The position numbers were made by a program, and so were the translations under genes. The notes under the pieces were generated by a model. That model was given only the letters and a program-made list of their open reading frames with translations. It was not told where the DNA came from and searched no databases. Shown piece by piece: positions 11,812 to 21,826 of a stretch of 64,000 nt of DNA. The stretch spans positions 55,305,739 through 55,369,738 of the forward strand of contig CM068584.1 in the NCBI GenBank assembly GCA_035048485.1, read 5' to 3'. Every line of letters begins with the position of its first letter. Within the stretch, counting starts at the first letter, position 1. The DNA is from Pteria penguin. Its lineage: Eukaryota > Mollusca > Bivalvia > Pterioida > Pteriidae.

Positions 11812-12145
11812 ATTATGCATCTACTACGTGACTCACAGAGGAAGGTATTTCAACAAAGGATAATGATCGACGAATTGAGAACCAAGAACAGTGTTCTAAG
11901 TGAGAGGTTAAAAACATAGAAAGTGATAACCAGAAGCTTCTAAAAACTGCGACTCAATACAAAAAGTCTGAGGAATTACTGAGAAGTAATGAAAAGAAAA
12001 AGGGTGAAGCTCTCTGTTATAAACTTCTAGGAGAAATATTCTCCATAAATGAGTTGGCAGAATCAAGAGGACAGGGACTTACAAGCAACAAAACCAACGA
12101 TAGTCGTCCTATACTAGATAAAGCCAAAATTTCGACTATTAAAAG
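11812..12145 (+). CDS. BEN-domain gene, coiled coil and first part of BEN
   Basis: BEN domains bind DNA or chromatin and occur in many invertebrate transposon-derived proteins. The plus strand first reads LLRDSQRKVFQQRIMIDE and ELRTKNSVLSERLK, a coiled coil. After a one-base shift in an A5 run (11910-11914) it continues NIESDNQKLLKTATQYKKSE and then LLGEIFSINELAESRGQGL and SRPILDKAKISTIK, matching the BEN pattern of L-L-x-x-(I/L)-F-(S/T)-x-(D/E)-E-L-A, GQGL and LD-x-x-K-(V/I). The donor is AAAG/GTATAG at 12145. The 5' boundary and start codon were not found. Two single-base differences in A runs (here and at 12141-12144) separate the frames. Confidence 0.55.
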
Positions 12146-12346
12146 GTATAGTAATTTTAAAAGAGTAAAACAGTGTTTGATTTCAATAGGTGAATATTTT
12201 GAAGAGTAACTATATGTTGCTTTAAACTCTGTTTGTTCATTAATATATTTTACATGTTCCAATTTTTGTTGTAGTAAACTCAAATGTATTGTATTTTGAT
12301 TCATTCTGATTAAATTATTTACATAGTGTATTTATTCAAATTTCAG

Positions 12347-12477
12347 ACTATGTAGTAATATGGTGTAAGAAGACTTCATATAATCCACCATCTGAACCAA
12401 CACTTAATGATGCCATAACAGAGCGCATTAGTTATGCGAGGAAGCAACAGAAAAAGCAAATGACAAAAACATTTTAA
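12347..12477 (+). CDS. BEN-domain gene, terminal exon
   Basis: The exon follows TTCAAATTTCAG at 12346 and reads YVVIWCKKTSYNPPSE, then TLNDAITERISYARKQQKKQ, to a TAA at 12475-12477. Helix ending A-I-x-x-(R/K)-I-x-x-A-R-K is how BEN domains usually close. It joins the previous exon in frame only if the A4 run at 12141-12144 were one base shorter. Confidence 0.5.
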
Positions 12478-13035
12478 AAGTGACTTTTTATACCTCCAAC
12501 AACTCTAATTAAAACTTATCATTTTATGCTAAAAAGTTCAATGATTTATCTTTCTATGCTGATAAAGAGAGCGAATTCCTGGCATATTTTATTCCAGGCG
12601 TGATATTAAACCAGGCGTAATTTTTTTTCCAGGCGTAACCATTTCCGTGTCTTCAATCTTGAGACGTAATTGATTTGGGAAATTCCGCCACCTGTTCCAG
12701 GCGTAATTTTTTTCCCAGGCGGACTAATTTAAATAATTCGTCTCCCATTCCAGGTATTTTCCGCCTGGTTTACGCCTTGACTGCCATCATAAGTTAAAAT
12801 AAGGAATCCGATATTACGCCAGGAAAACAGTGGCAGTTACGCCTTATATGACGCCTGCTTTACGGGCGTGGAATTTCGTACAGGTTCCCGACAATTGGAT
12901 ATTTCAAGATATCAGTTATTTTATATTATATGTCCAATTGTCAAATAACAAGTTTGGGAACACTCTTTAATATGAAAGGAAGTCTTTGTTTTTCGGTACT
13001 GTTTCAAGCGGGATAAACAGTCTCGCGGAGGAAAG
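12478..13035. other. Non-coding region with clustered CCAGGCGTAA-like decamers
   Basis: Between about 12592 and 12865 the word CCAGGCGTAA, or a one-base variant, recurs at least five times on the plus strand and its reverse complement TTACGCCTGG-like forms at least four times. No gene is seen; see the corresponding finding. Confidence 0.6.
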
Positions 13036-13058
13036 ATGGCTTTTGTTTATGTACAGTG
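13036..13058 (+). CDS. Candidate first coding exon MAFVYVQW
   Basis: ATG at 13036 sits after GCGGAGGAAAG (purine at -3) and is followed 23 bases later by a strong CAGTG/GTGAGT donor. A short first exon reading M-A-F-V-Y-V-Q-W resembles starts of BEN/DUF4806-type invertebrate proteins. No downstream exon could be matched, so it is only a candidate. Confidence 0.3.
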
Positions 13059-13612
13059 GTGAGTAAAATTGAACATATCATCGTTATTAACTTAAGAACA
13101 GGAAATAAGTGTTGCATTGAAGAAATTATAAATATTTCAAATTATCATCACTGTGACTTTTCTTGTTGATTATTAATAAAATTTTACTGTACAAAGGTCG
13201 TCGTTGATATATTCAAATAGAGTTATCTGCTTTTGCTTTCACTATCGGTTTAAAGTATGAAAGACCAGCTTCGTGATACGTAAAATTTATGACTCAATAA
13301 ATTTACATATCGTTTTATTTTTTATTTTTTCATTTGTCTTTGAAGTAATAATAACTTAATTATTCAGTTGAAAACCAGTAAATCAGGTATCGTAACGAAG
13401 ATCGCCGACCAATTTAGGAAGTAATCCCCCTAAAAGCAAGAAAAAGGTACATTAACAAGGCGTTTAGCAGGAGAAAAAAGACACTCCTAGCGAAGGTGAA
13501 TTTAAAAATTCAAACAATGAACATACATATTGTATTTTGCTGGGGTGTAGGACACCTTAGAGGTGGTAAGGGTTTCCACACGAAATTAAGGTGTGGCTTT
13601 TCTTTATTTTGA

Positions 13613-13629
13613 GGGGGGGGGGGGGGGGG
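13613..13629 (+). repeat. Poly-G tract (17)
   Basis: Uninterrupted G17 in an otherwise AT-rich stretch. Confidence 0.95.
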
Positions 13630-13939
13630 CTTAGTGTGTGTATGAATTATATATTTATTTTATAAATACTTGATTTTTATAGAATATATAATCCATATAA
13701 TATTCCAATCTCATAATAACAACTATTACATATACAATAATTTGACGTTACAATAGCGTTATCGTCAATATACGCTCGCTACTTACTATTTCACAGGACA
13801 TATGTTATCATTATGTTATTGCCTATTGGACTATTTAAATTAATGTTACGTATTTTATGCTGTTTCACAATAAATCCGCCCTTTTCTATGCAAATAGGTA
13901 ACAGTCAGGGCAAGAGGGTAACAGTAAACCCATTTCCCG

Positions 13940-14053
13940 ATCACGTGACGAACTGTTACCCAAAGCGAAAGCGTTTTCGTGATAAAGCGCTCAAGTGACG
14001 TCGCAAAAGTAAATCCTTTGTTTACTTCCGGCATCTTGCCAGACCACGATATT
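13940..14053 (+). promoter_or_regulatory. Promoter-like cluster: E-box, CRE-like and ETS-like sites
   Basis: Within about 110 bp upstream of an ATG lie CACGTG (13942), TGACGTCG (13996) and ACTTCCGG (14024), followed by CATCTTGCC, which resembles a reversed YY1 site. Such a combination is common in TATA-less animal promoters. The role is inferred from motifs only. Confidence 0.45.
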
Positions 14054-14137
14054 ATGTCGCGATTTGACAGTATCTCCGAGGAAGACATTCTTGATTTATT
14101 AGAGAAAAGGGACTCTATATTATTAACGCCATGCTAA
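14054..14137 (+). CDS. Short ORF or truncated first exon, MSRFDSISEED...
   Basis: The ATG immediately downstream of the promoter-like cluster opens 27 codons reading MSRFDSISEEDILDLLEKRD before TAA. The opening, basic MSRF followed by S-E-E-D-(I/L)-x-x-(L/I)-(L/I) and a charged turn, resembles the first exon of invertebrate KIAA1958/ZMYM-like (Crypton-derived) proteins as I remember them. There is no donor before the stop, so the exon appears truncated here. Confidence 0.35.
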   Translation: MSRFDSISEEDILDLLEKRDSILLTPC

Positions 14138-14559
14138 TTATTAACCACACAATGAATTGGGTAATAAACTTCGGCCTCGGGTAAGTTTCCCAGGTCTTCT
14201 CCACTACCTTGGGGACAATAGTTTGACTGTTCCCAAAGTAGCCATGAAATAACTGTATAATATTATATAGTATATATTATATAACTTAACCTGCATGTCA
14301 AGGTTAATTCTTTAACATAATGTTTACATATAACTTGCATTAATTATTGGCTGTCCTCCAGTTCTTCCAGGAAGATGGTGGATTTTGCTTTTGCCTTCCC
14401 TTTGACTTTCCGCCACCTTGATCTTAAAATATAACTCTGTACTCCTTTTCTAATTTTGAAATTTCATCTTCTATTAAAGCAATTAAATTATCTTTGGTTA
14501 AATTTCCGATGGCAAAATATGATTGTCTTTCATACAAATTTTGGCCTTTGCAACGGAAC

Positions 14560-14725
14560 TTCCCGAAGCTTTGATGGATCTGTAACGTGCCATGCATACC
14601 ACGACACGGGGCCTCGGTTTTTACTATCTCATCCAAAAGACAACACTGACATGACCAGAGTGGGACTCGAAACCCGGCCTCCCGATCAGGAGTCCATACA
14701 TAGATGCATTTATACACATACATAA
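14560..14725 (-). mobile_element. SINE fragment
   Basis: Read on the minus strand it contains a B-box-like GGTTTCGAGTCCC, then GTCTTTTGGATGAGATAGTA, ACCGAGGCCCCGTGTCGTGG and GGCACGTTACAGATCC. The same body is found at 20255, 34690 and 59676. Confidence 0.75.
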
Positions 14726-14829
14726 GGATTTATATATATATATATATTATACCGTAATTTTGTGAATGTCTTCGGACAGGTCTACTGTATAGGCAGAGTC
14801 ACCGTCATCATTCGTGACGCTCATGGTCC

Positions 14830-14846
14830 GGGGGGGGGGGGGGGGG
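14830..14846 (+). repeat. Poly-G tract (17)
   Basis: Uninterrupted G17 following CATGGTCC. Confidence 0.95.
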
Positions 14847-15320
14847 CAGAGGTTAAAATTTGTTTGGGAATACATATGAATATAATTCCCAAGCGGAGGT
14901 ATACAGTACTTCTATTTAATTCATTTACTTTACATGAATTAATATAAATGTATAATAAACATTTTGTCCATTTTACACATGGATTATAAATCAAAATAAG
15001 AAGTGCATAAATAACATTGACAATAAACTTACAAAATGGACTTAATTTATCATATGAATTATTTCCATGTGTTGGAAAAAGTACTTTATATACTTCATAT
15101 TTACTTCTACATTTTATTTATTTATATTTTCATATTCTTTATATTTGGTTAAACAACACCTCCTTTTGTGTTCATAAGTTTAACCCGCTTGATAAGTTTT
15201 GATTTAAGTTATTTTTCAAGTATTTCTTCAACATACGTTCTCTTTTATTCTATTCTATTTTACTTTTTCATTATATTTTGTTTTGTTAATTTTATATTAT
15301 TTTCCCAAGGATTCTTAGAC

Positions 15321-15645
15321 AATTGCTCCATCTGTGCCCGAGACCGAGTCCAAATCAAATTTGGAGGAATCTGATAGTGGTGAGAATGGCTTTCCTTCGC
15401 CCCAGCGACGAAGAAAGATTATGAAAGTAGAAAGAAGTACACAAACAACCGAAAGTAGCTTTACAGTTGTACAACATGAGTCCCTTTGCCGAATATGCGG
15501 CGAAGGGAAGCTCAACATCAGAGCTTTATGGCTAGGTTGTGACAAATTAATTCAACCACCAAGAGTAAAGTGTGAATATTGGGTTCACTGTAAATGCTTT
15601 GGTATCCAAGCACGCACTCAGACCGCTGTCAACAAAATAAAGTGA
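15321..15645 (+). CDS. Terminal exon with a C-terminal zinc-finger (PHD-like)
   Basis: The exon follows a GATTCTTAG acceptor and reads an acidic/basic linker (PETESKSNLEESDSGENG, PSPQRRRKIMKVERSTQTTE), then CRICGEGKLNIRALWLGCD and CEYWVHCKCFGI before TGA at 15645. The spacing C-x2-C ... C ... C-x3-W-V-H-x-x-C is like the PHD-type fingers that close many invertebrate transposon-derived proteins. AATAAA lies 22 bases after the stop (15667). Upstream exons were not identified; the start ATG inside the exon is not needed. Confidence 0.5.
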
Positions 15646-15734
15646 TTTGTCCACGTCATGATGTCCAATAAATGATATAACACTTTTTATTTTCTAATTT
15701 TATACAGGGAGGGCTTTCTTTTAGTCAAGTGATG

Positions 15735-16330
15735 TCAAGATTTATTATAATTGGCTAACATGAAATTTTGCAAATGCGCACAAGTTATTGGCACTGTAAG
15801 TAAAAGTGCCTTATTGACCTTATCCACTCTATCAACATTGCGACAATCGAACGTCCACGTGTCATCATCTGGCAACCCTGGTGGTAGAGGCTGCTTCGTG
15901 GCTTTGTTTTTTGTTTCTAAAACAAAATCACCACCTTCGCCCTCGCATGGATTTCCAGATACACTGTAAGATTTGTGTTTTTCAATGAACGAATGGATTT
16001 CTGTCGGACTCTGAAGGCGAACAATCGTATCTCGTATGTATGTCTCCATGTAAAAAGACATGGGCAAAATTTTCTTTGCAGACATTTATTGCTTGTTATT
16101 ACGCCGAACACCGGCCCCGAACACATGGAGGGCGAGACAGTAAAAACTGCCTCAACCATAATTGAATATGTTGGGTTAGAGGATGGGATCCAACGGTAGT
16201 ACCGATCGACAGAAGGCCTTAACTCCATACAATCGCGGACGTATGGCAAAACCAGCTCTGCAGACATGGCATGAAGAAACATTTGCAGTATTTGCCAACT
16301 GTTGTGGTGAACTAGTAAACAAATTTTACA
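15735..16330 (-). pseudogene. Coding relic of unknown family
   Basis: The minus strand reads, in changing frames, LANTANVSSCHVC..., DCMELRPSVDRYYRWIPSSN, SAKKILPMSFYMETYIRDTI, HSFIEKHKSYSVSGNPCEGE, GGDFVLETKNKATKQPLPPG and PDDDTWTFDCRNVDRVDKVN. The run of charged and aromatic residues with GEGGDFVLE and a P-G-x-P-x-x-x-x-W motif looks like true protein. I recall similar stretches in uncharacterised cnidarian and mollusc proteins but cannot name the family. Frame breaks near 16085 mark it as a relic. Confidence 0.4.
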
Positions 16331-16620
16331 TACATTAAAAGGTGACATTATCTATATTAGGAATCAATCTATTTGTTTATTTCTTGATTAGTATAGAAGA
16401 AAGGAACAATGCTATATTAGTTTTAATTGTGATTTTAAATAACGAACCTGATGCACTCTTACATGCCAACAACGCTTTTGTCGACGTGTAGTCAAGACTT
16501 GTTGCAAGTTCCATGACCTCCCACAATAACTTAAAAAGTGCTTTGACCATATTGATTTCATAAGTCCCAATCCTACAAAGAATACAAATATATTAGCATG
16601 TGATTGGACAGTTTATTTTT

Positions 16621-17381
16621 CTGTTTTTGCAGATCTGCTACACTCCCATTCCTATCACACGAGAATCCCGACTTACATGGTACATTTGGTGTCCAATTTT
16701 TAAAATTTCCGTCAGAGGCGTGTCCTTTCATCTGATTCTGATGGTGTTACTCTTCGTGATCTTATTCATTATTTTGTCATAGTGAGATCTATGCAAGTCA
16801 CATTACCAGACGGAACACATGAAGAGGTTGTTTACAACCTTGACCCAAATAAGAGTGGAGTTGTTCAATTTAATGTGGAGTCAAGGCATTATATCAGACG
16901 AAGTTCTTATTAGAGTCCACAAAGGACATGCATTAAAAGAACTAATAGTGGCATTTTCCAGTACGTTGTTGTATTAAAAAGTATATATGTTCTATATTTA
17001 TTACCAAACAGCAAAATCAAATCCAGATGATCCTTCCTAATGGCTCGGTTGAACAAGCGCAAGATGAAGGTGGCGTAACAAGGGATTGCTTGACTGAATT
17101 TTGGGAGGAGATATATGCGACGGGCACAGTTGGCAAGAACTGCAAGGTTCTCTTTCTTCGGCACGACTTTGGACATCAACAATGGGAAGCAGTTGGTAAA
17201 ATCATTAATTTCCCTGTCTATATTGCAAGACCTTGTATGGAATACTGCATTGTAGGAGAAGGGAAACAGAATTGTAAGAAACACTTCTATCTTATGTTAG
17301 TCCATCTGAAGGTTCTGTTCTGAAACAAGCTTTGACAGAGTTTAGCGCGGCAGATGTTGAACTCAATACTGCAATGCAAGA
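16621..17381 (+). pseudogene. HECT-like E3 ligase domain relic
   Basis: HECT domains transfer ubiquitin to substrates. From 16621 (after TGTTTTTGCAG) the plus strand reads LPFLSHENPDLHGTFGVQFL, VTLRDLIHYFVIVRSMQVTL, PDGTHEEVVYNLDPNKSGVV, SDEVLIRVHKGHALKELIVA; then from 17003 GSVEQAQDEGGVTRDCLTEF, WEAVGKI, FPVYIARPCMEYCIVGEG and YVSPSEGSVLKQALTEFS. D-E-G-G-V-x-R-(D/E) and W-x-x-V-G-(K/R)-I-(I/L) are N-lobe landmarks of HECT. No catalytic cysteine region is present. There are three or more frame changes. It lies close to the zinc-finger exon on the same strand but no in-frame join was found. Confidence 0.45.
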
Positions 17382-19081
17382 TGTATATATTTTTCTAATT
17401 GTACTAATGTGTGAACTTGATTTACTTGTACAATTTAGACTGAAACAGCTAATATGAACATGGTGATGTTATACATCATTAATTCAAGACATTCCAGTTT
17501 ACCAGTACTCGCGGAGTATACAACTCAAGATTACAGAAATCAGCACTCTAAGGTTTTCAATTGAATTATTTTTGAATCACACTTGTCACGTATTTCACTA
17601 CTGATCAGAAATTAGATTTTCCCATACCAATCCTCTTCTCAAGCAATAGATTAAAAAGAACTTTATACTCTTGATGCAAACGTGTTAAATCTTGATTCAT
17701 TTATTAGGAGCATCACCTTTACCCAAGTAAACAATAAAATATTTTATGTAATTATATATAGTACTTTAGTAAATATGGTGATAAAATTTTACATATTAGT
17801 AGCATGTTTTGACAATATCAAATGTGCAAAAATATATCTTATACGGTATGTAGGTTCTTCATTTACTTCTGGTCATTCGCAGGATTTCTTTGTACTGATA
17901 TTAGACGACGCAGTGTTGGCCCTTCTCAACAGTATAGCTAGAATGTCTGAGCTGATAGGGATATTGACAAAGAATATCGTTATTCTGCTTATGGACAATA
18001 CATTCTCTGGAATTACGGACGCCTTGGTGTAAGCTGTTGAGTAGGGACAGCACGAGACAAATGCCCAGACCGTTATGGACAGTACACTTGTTTTGTTCTA
18101 TCCAGGATACAATAGAAATGATTTAATGTTTTCTTGTTCAACTGATTTGTAATGGTAAATTTAATGAACATAAAATTATTATTAAAAATATGAATGAACT
18201 CGATACTTTTCATTTAAAAACACATCACAAAACAGTGGTTCTAATTTTGGTTCATAAGATGAATTCAATGTGAAACACTTATGCTCCTGTGTGCATTAAA
18301 AGAATAGGATTAATGTGACATATTTCAAAAGAAGTATTTTTAGGTAAACATTAAACTAAAAGTGAAAGACCCACATGTGTATATTGCCTGTATATGTTAG
18401 CATTGCACGAACACCCAACCTACTATAGATGTATAAGCTACGACAAGCATGTGCGAGTTATGCCACTTTGACCGTCTGTTATATGTTAAACAGGTCACGT
18501 TAAGATACCGATTTCTAGGTCATACTGCTGATGATACATAAGAAGACAATTGTTTTCAGTATTTTACACATATCTTAACTAAAATATCTGCAAAACAACA
18601 CTGTAAACCACGGTCACAAGATTGAAAATCGCATTTTCTCCCCGGTTATGCGTCGTCCTACGTTGATCATATGGGGCTTGACTTTTTTTCGTACTATTTC
18701 ATGCTATCATTTGATTTTATCGGGGTCAACTAGATGTCTACTTATTTGATGAATTTAATACTGTATTTCAAACATCCTATTGACCATAAGGCTCGTTCAC
18801 AGCTTCGCGAGGAATGTCAGAAACACAGTGAGTTGGGAAAATGGGGATTCCTTCATGGATCATATTGGCTCAATTAAATCTGGACAAGAAAACATTCTTT
18901 TGAAGAATAGGGTCTCTGGTAATGAAAAAAAAAATGCGTCGCAAACGAGCGCAAAGCCCTGTCATGTTATAAACATATAGTATGGTGTACATGAATCAAT
19001 AAATGAAATCAATACCAAAGATTTATTCGAGTCTTATTACCTTTACATCAAAACATGTTCAGAAAGTAACTGGCTGTACTG
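17382..19081. other. AT-rich region, one possible exon
   Basis: At 17882-18032 a segment after GGTCATTCGCAG reads DFFVLILDDAVLALLNSIAR and MSELIGILTKNIVILLMDNT, open to a stop at 18032, but with no recognisable family. The rest of the stretch shows no gene, tRNA box or repeat end. Confidence 0.35.
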
Positions 19082-19116
19082 ATGACTTCAGATGAAACGA
19101 CTACACACTCACCGAG

Positions 19117-20102
19117 TCACTCAAATGGTACCACAGATGTGCAAAGATTGGTCAAGCAACATGCCACTTTAACAATTTTGTCAATTGTCGGTATATCTGA
19201 ACCATTCCTAAGATTAATGAACTCAGGAGGGATTACTCCATCAAAAATACGGAATTTCCTTAGCACCACTCCAATCACACGCTCTACATGTATACGCACT
19301 GAGGCAATACGCCTAGTCTTTTCATGATTAAGTGTTTCACAGTCTGGTGTTGTTTGTAATTGGAATAGGTATATACCTTATTAAAGGACCCACTTGGTTT
19401 TTCCGTGAAGAGTTCAAAACAGTCCAGAATTACTACCACTTTGGTACCAAAGTCTTTGCGAAAACATATCGGCATGGAAGGTCGGAGTGTTTCTCTTGAT
19501 GGCCATTTCACCAGAAACTATAGTCTGATATAGAGAACATCAAAGGTACTATGGAAGCCTCTTTGTACTGTCGACAATGACACATTAAGGTTGTAGGCTA
19601 TGTCTTTAAACAAATAATCTAAAATTTGTAAATTTGGTAATACAGTATAAAAGCTTGCTCTGTCTTGATCATGTTCATAGTATGAAAAGATATATATCCC
19701 ATTCTGAGGCATTGAGTCCTTAATGAACAGTTTGGCCTTGTTGTCATATTCGAGTTGTTTAATGTGTTGTTGGGTAAAGACAGTCTGCATATTTTTATCT
19801 TGCACATCCTTCGAAATTGTTGGTTCATCAACTGTGTCGTCGGTGAAGGCTTCAAGTGGTTGGATGTCATCTTCTGGGTCTTGACTGTCTGACGGTTGGG
19901 TGCTTGGGGCCATCTTGTCAAAGACAATTCGCTGCTTTTTAAAGGACAGCAAGGATAATGCTGTTCAACTGCTTTTCTTTTGTCTTTCCGTGCACTGGCT
20001 CGGTAATATCTTTTGCTGGCAGAGGTAGTTGAAGACAAACATACTCCCAAGTCAACTGAAGGTACCCAGTCTGGATTGGTGTTGTCATGGAGATGTTTTT
20101 TC
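19117..20102 (-). pseudogene. THAP-type DDE transposase, HTH and DDE parts, internally deleted
   Basis: The minus strand from 20102 (after TATTTTCAG) reads KKHLHDNTNPDWVPSVDLG, a linker, then RASFYTVLPNLQILDYLF, KDIAYNLNVSLSTVQRGF (HTH_Tnp_4-like helix-turn-helix), FDVLYIRL, a TAG stop, then FLVKWPSRETLRPSMPICFR and KDFGTKVVVILDCFELFTEK (first catalytic Asp). After SNYKQHQTVKHLI about 80 codons are missing and the sequence resumes RIASVRIHVERVIG and DKIVKVACCLTNLCTSVVPF. The second catalytic region is gone, and a second deletion removes the part between LPNLQILDYLF and KDIAYN. This order is that of the IS4EU/ISL2EU (Harbinger-related) transposases with a THAP head. It is clearly inactive. Confidence 0.85.
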
Positions 20103-20254
20103 CTGAAAATAATTAAAAGGGTTGTTACAACTTATACTTGTATATTAGGAAATGAAATAAATAAAAAAAATAATTTAATAATCATTATGATAATCTCATA
20201 TTCATTCAGACAAGGTAATAGGCAAAAGTTTTTCACTGTCAGGAAAAAGGTTTC

Positions 20255-20412
20255 CTTTACAAGTTTCATATCTTTTACATGCTACGCCTTCCATGACACA
20301 GGGCCTCGATTTTTACTGTCTCATCCGAAAGACAGAACCCTGGTGTACTTCGGTGAGTTTCGAACCCGCATCTCCTGGTCAGAAGCCAAGCACCTCATCC
20401 ACTAGGCCACAA
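20255..20412 (-). mobile_element. SINE fragment inside the THAP transposase intron
   Basis: On the minus strand the head GTGGCCTAGTGGATGAGGTG carries an A box and GGGTTCGAAACTC a B box; the body GTCTTTCGGATGAGACAGTA matches the SINEs at 14560, 34690 and 59676. Confidence 0.8.
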
Positions 20413-20479
20413 AAGTTAAAAAATGAAACATAGCTAAGACAATGATGCATCATTAAAAAAATCATAGTTGATCTATTTA

Positions 20480-20640
20480 CAGTGGCGGACCTAATGGAGG
20501 GGTTGTTCAAATAAAGCCCTCGTATAAGATTGGAATATGTAAACTTTGTGATATTTTCTTTCTTGAAAATGTTAGTTCAAAAAACCCTCACCCTGGATAT
20601 AGTCTTCCCCAGACCATATGAGCCTCTGGATCCACCACTG
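20480..20640. mobile_element. Possible hAT-type MITE
   Basis: Ends CAGTGGCGGACCTA and (reverse complement) CAGTGGTGGATCCA form a 14-bp imperfect inverted repeat of the hAT kind around 161 bp. No convincing 8-bp target duplication was seen. Confidence 0.4.
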
Positions 20641-20757
20641 ATTATCCACACTGATATTGATACTACTCATTCTAGTATAGATAATCCTTGGTTAATCGTA
20701 TTATCAATATATTGAATTAATGAAGTTTTTAGTAGATATCATTATTATAGCTACCAC

Positions 20758-20974
20758 CAATGAAGTGTCTGGAGTAAACAAGTGTTCTGTCCCATTTTGC
20801 TTCGTCAGTAATATCTGCCCTGTTGATAGAAGCCTTCCATAATCTGCATCGCTCGGCCGAGAATTTTTCGGTTTCTTCGCCCTGGTTACGTATAATTGTT
20901 GGTACTTTGTGATACGAGAAGTCTGTATTAACCCCAGGTCTGTTAGAACACCCAACAACGCCACAGATTGGCAT
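20758..20974 (-). pseudogene. THAP zinc-finger exon of the same transposase, third Cys lost
   Basis: THAP domains are C2CH DNA-binding fingers at the start of these transposases. ATG at 20974 opens MPICGVVGCSNRPGVNTDF, then SYHKVPTII, RCRLWKASINRAD and TLVYSRHFIGG, ending at a phase-1 donor ATTG/GTGGTA. Family pattern C-x4-C ... C-x2-H-F requires Cys before S-R-H-F; here the codon is TAC (Tyr), so a zinc ligand is missing. The following exon starts at 20102; a SINE and a MITE lie between. Confidence 0.8.
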
Positions 20975-21448
20975 TTTGATCAGCAGTTTTACAGTAAACC
21001 TCCTTCCGTTACTCAAACTCTAGGAAAACAAAATTGCGGACGGACTTGTATACATAAATTCGTGACGTCACGAAAAAAAACCCCAAAGGATATGTGAATA
21101 AAGATGACACATATTTATGGAATTACATACTTTTGTTTTGACATGAACGGTATAACACAAGTTATCCAGGTTTATATTAGCATGATATGCACGCCCGCCA
21201 AATCCGTCGCCATTTTGTTTATACACAGAATAAGCCTACAAGAGGATAGATGGCCTTCCCAAATTGGTCACGTGACTAGCAACCACGCGCTCCGCCATAC
21301 CGCGGGGCAAAACAACGGGTAGTGTGCGTAAGTTACAATAGCGGATGTGCGTTTACTGCGTATATGATCATTTACCTGGCTGTTCTAAGGTCATGTCACG
21401 TGATGGGTTTTGGCCGCCATATTTAAAAGCAGATGTATTAAAACGAAG

Positions 21449-21570
21449 ATGTCGGCGTCAAAAGTGAGCTTTCGTTTAGACAAAAGTTAGATGATGTAAG
21501 TGAGAAGAGGTATGACGAAAAGCTTTTGTTACTTTGTTACAAATTACAAAGAGTAGACCTAGTATTAATT
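21449..21570 (+). CDS. Possible start of a second, convergent transposon ORF
   Basis: On the opposite strand at the other end of the element, ATG in AACGAAGATGTCGGCG opens MSASKVSFRLDK; one base off, it continues LDDVSEKRYDEKLLLLCYKL. ISL2EU-type elements carry a second gene (a YqaJ-like nuclease), and position and orientation fit, but the piece is too short to identify. Confidence 0.25.
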
Positions 21571-21659
21571 TTGTAAAGGTTGGTTGGTACTGAAAATATA
21601 AAGAAGTCTTTCCAACCATTATTAATATTACATGTACAGATCGACACCTTCATTGCCTA

Positions 21660-21735
21660 AAGGTGTATCAAGGGTACTCGAACCCTGTACCTCTCTGGCA
21701 AAAGTCGATGACCTTATCATAAATCTGGTATGTGC
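21660..21735 (-). mobile_element. tRNA-like (SINE head) remnant
   Basis: The minus strand shows a B box in CAGGGTTCGAGTACCC preceded by a degraded A box. No acceptor stem, so not a tRNA gene. Confidence 0.5.
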
Positions 21736-21826
21736 CTGCTGGGAAAGGCTTTAAATAAATGTTTGTATTGAAACGCGTAAAATGTGATAATTTAATTAAA
21801 GCAGCAAATAGGGATGGCTTTCAACT

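Larger units (their letters stand above)
14138..15320. other. AT-rich region with SINE fragment and poly-G
   Basis: Besides the SINE fragment at 14560-14725 and G17 at 14830-14846, the stretch is AT-rich with an (AT)n run at about 14732-14748. No coding exon recognised. Confidence 0.5.

Noticed and set aside
15917..16348. Single intact 143-codon minus-strand gene
   Set aside because: The protein-like signal moves between frames inside it; treated as a relic.
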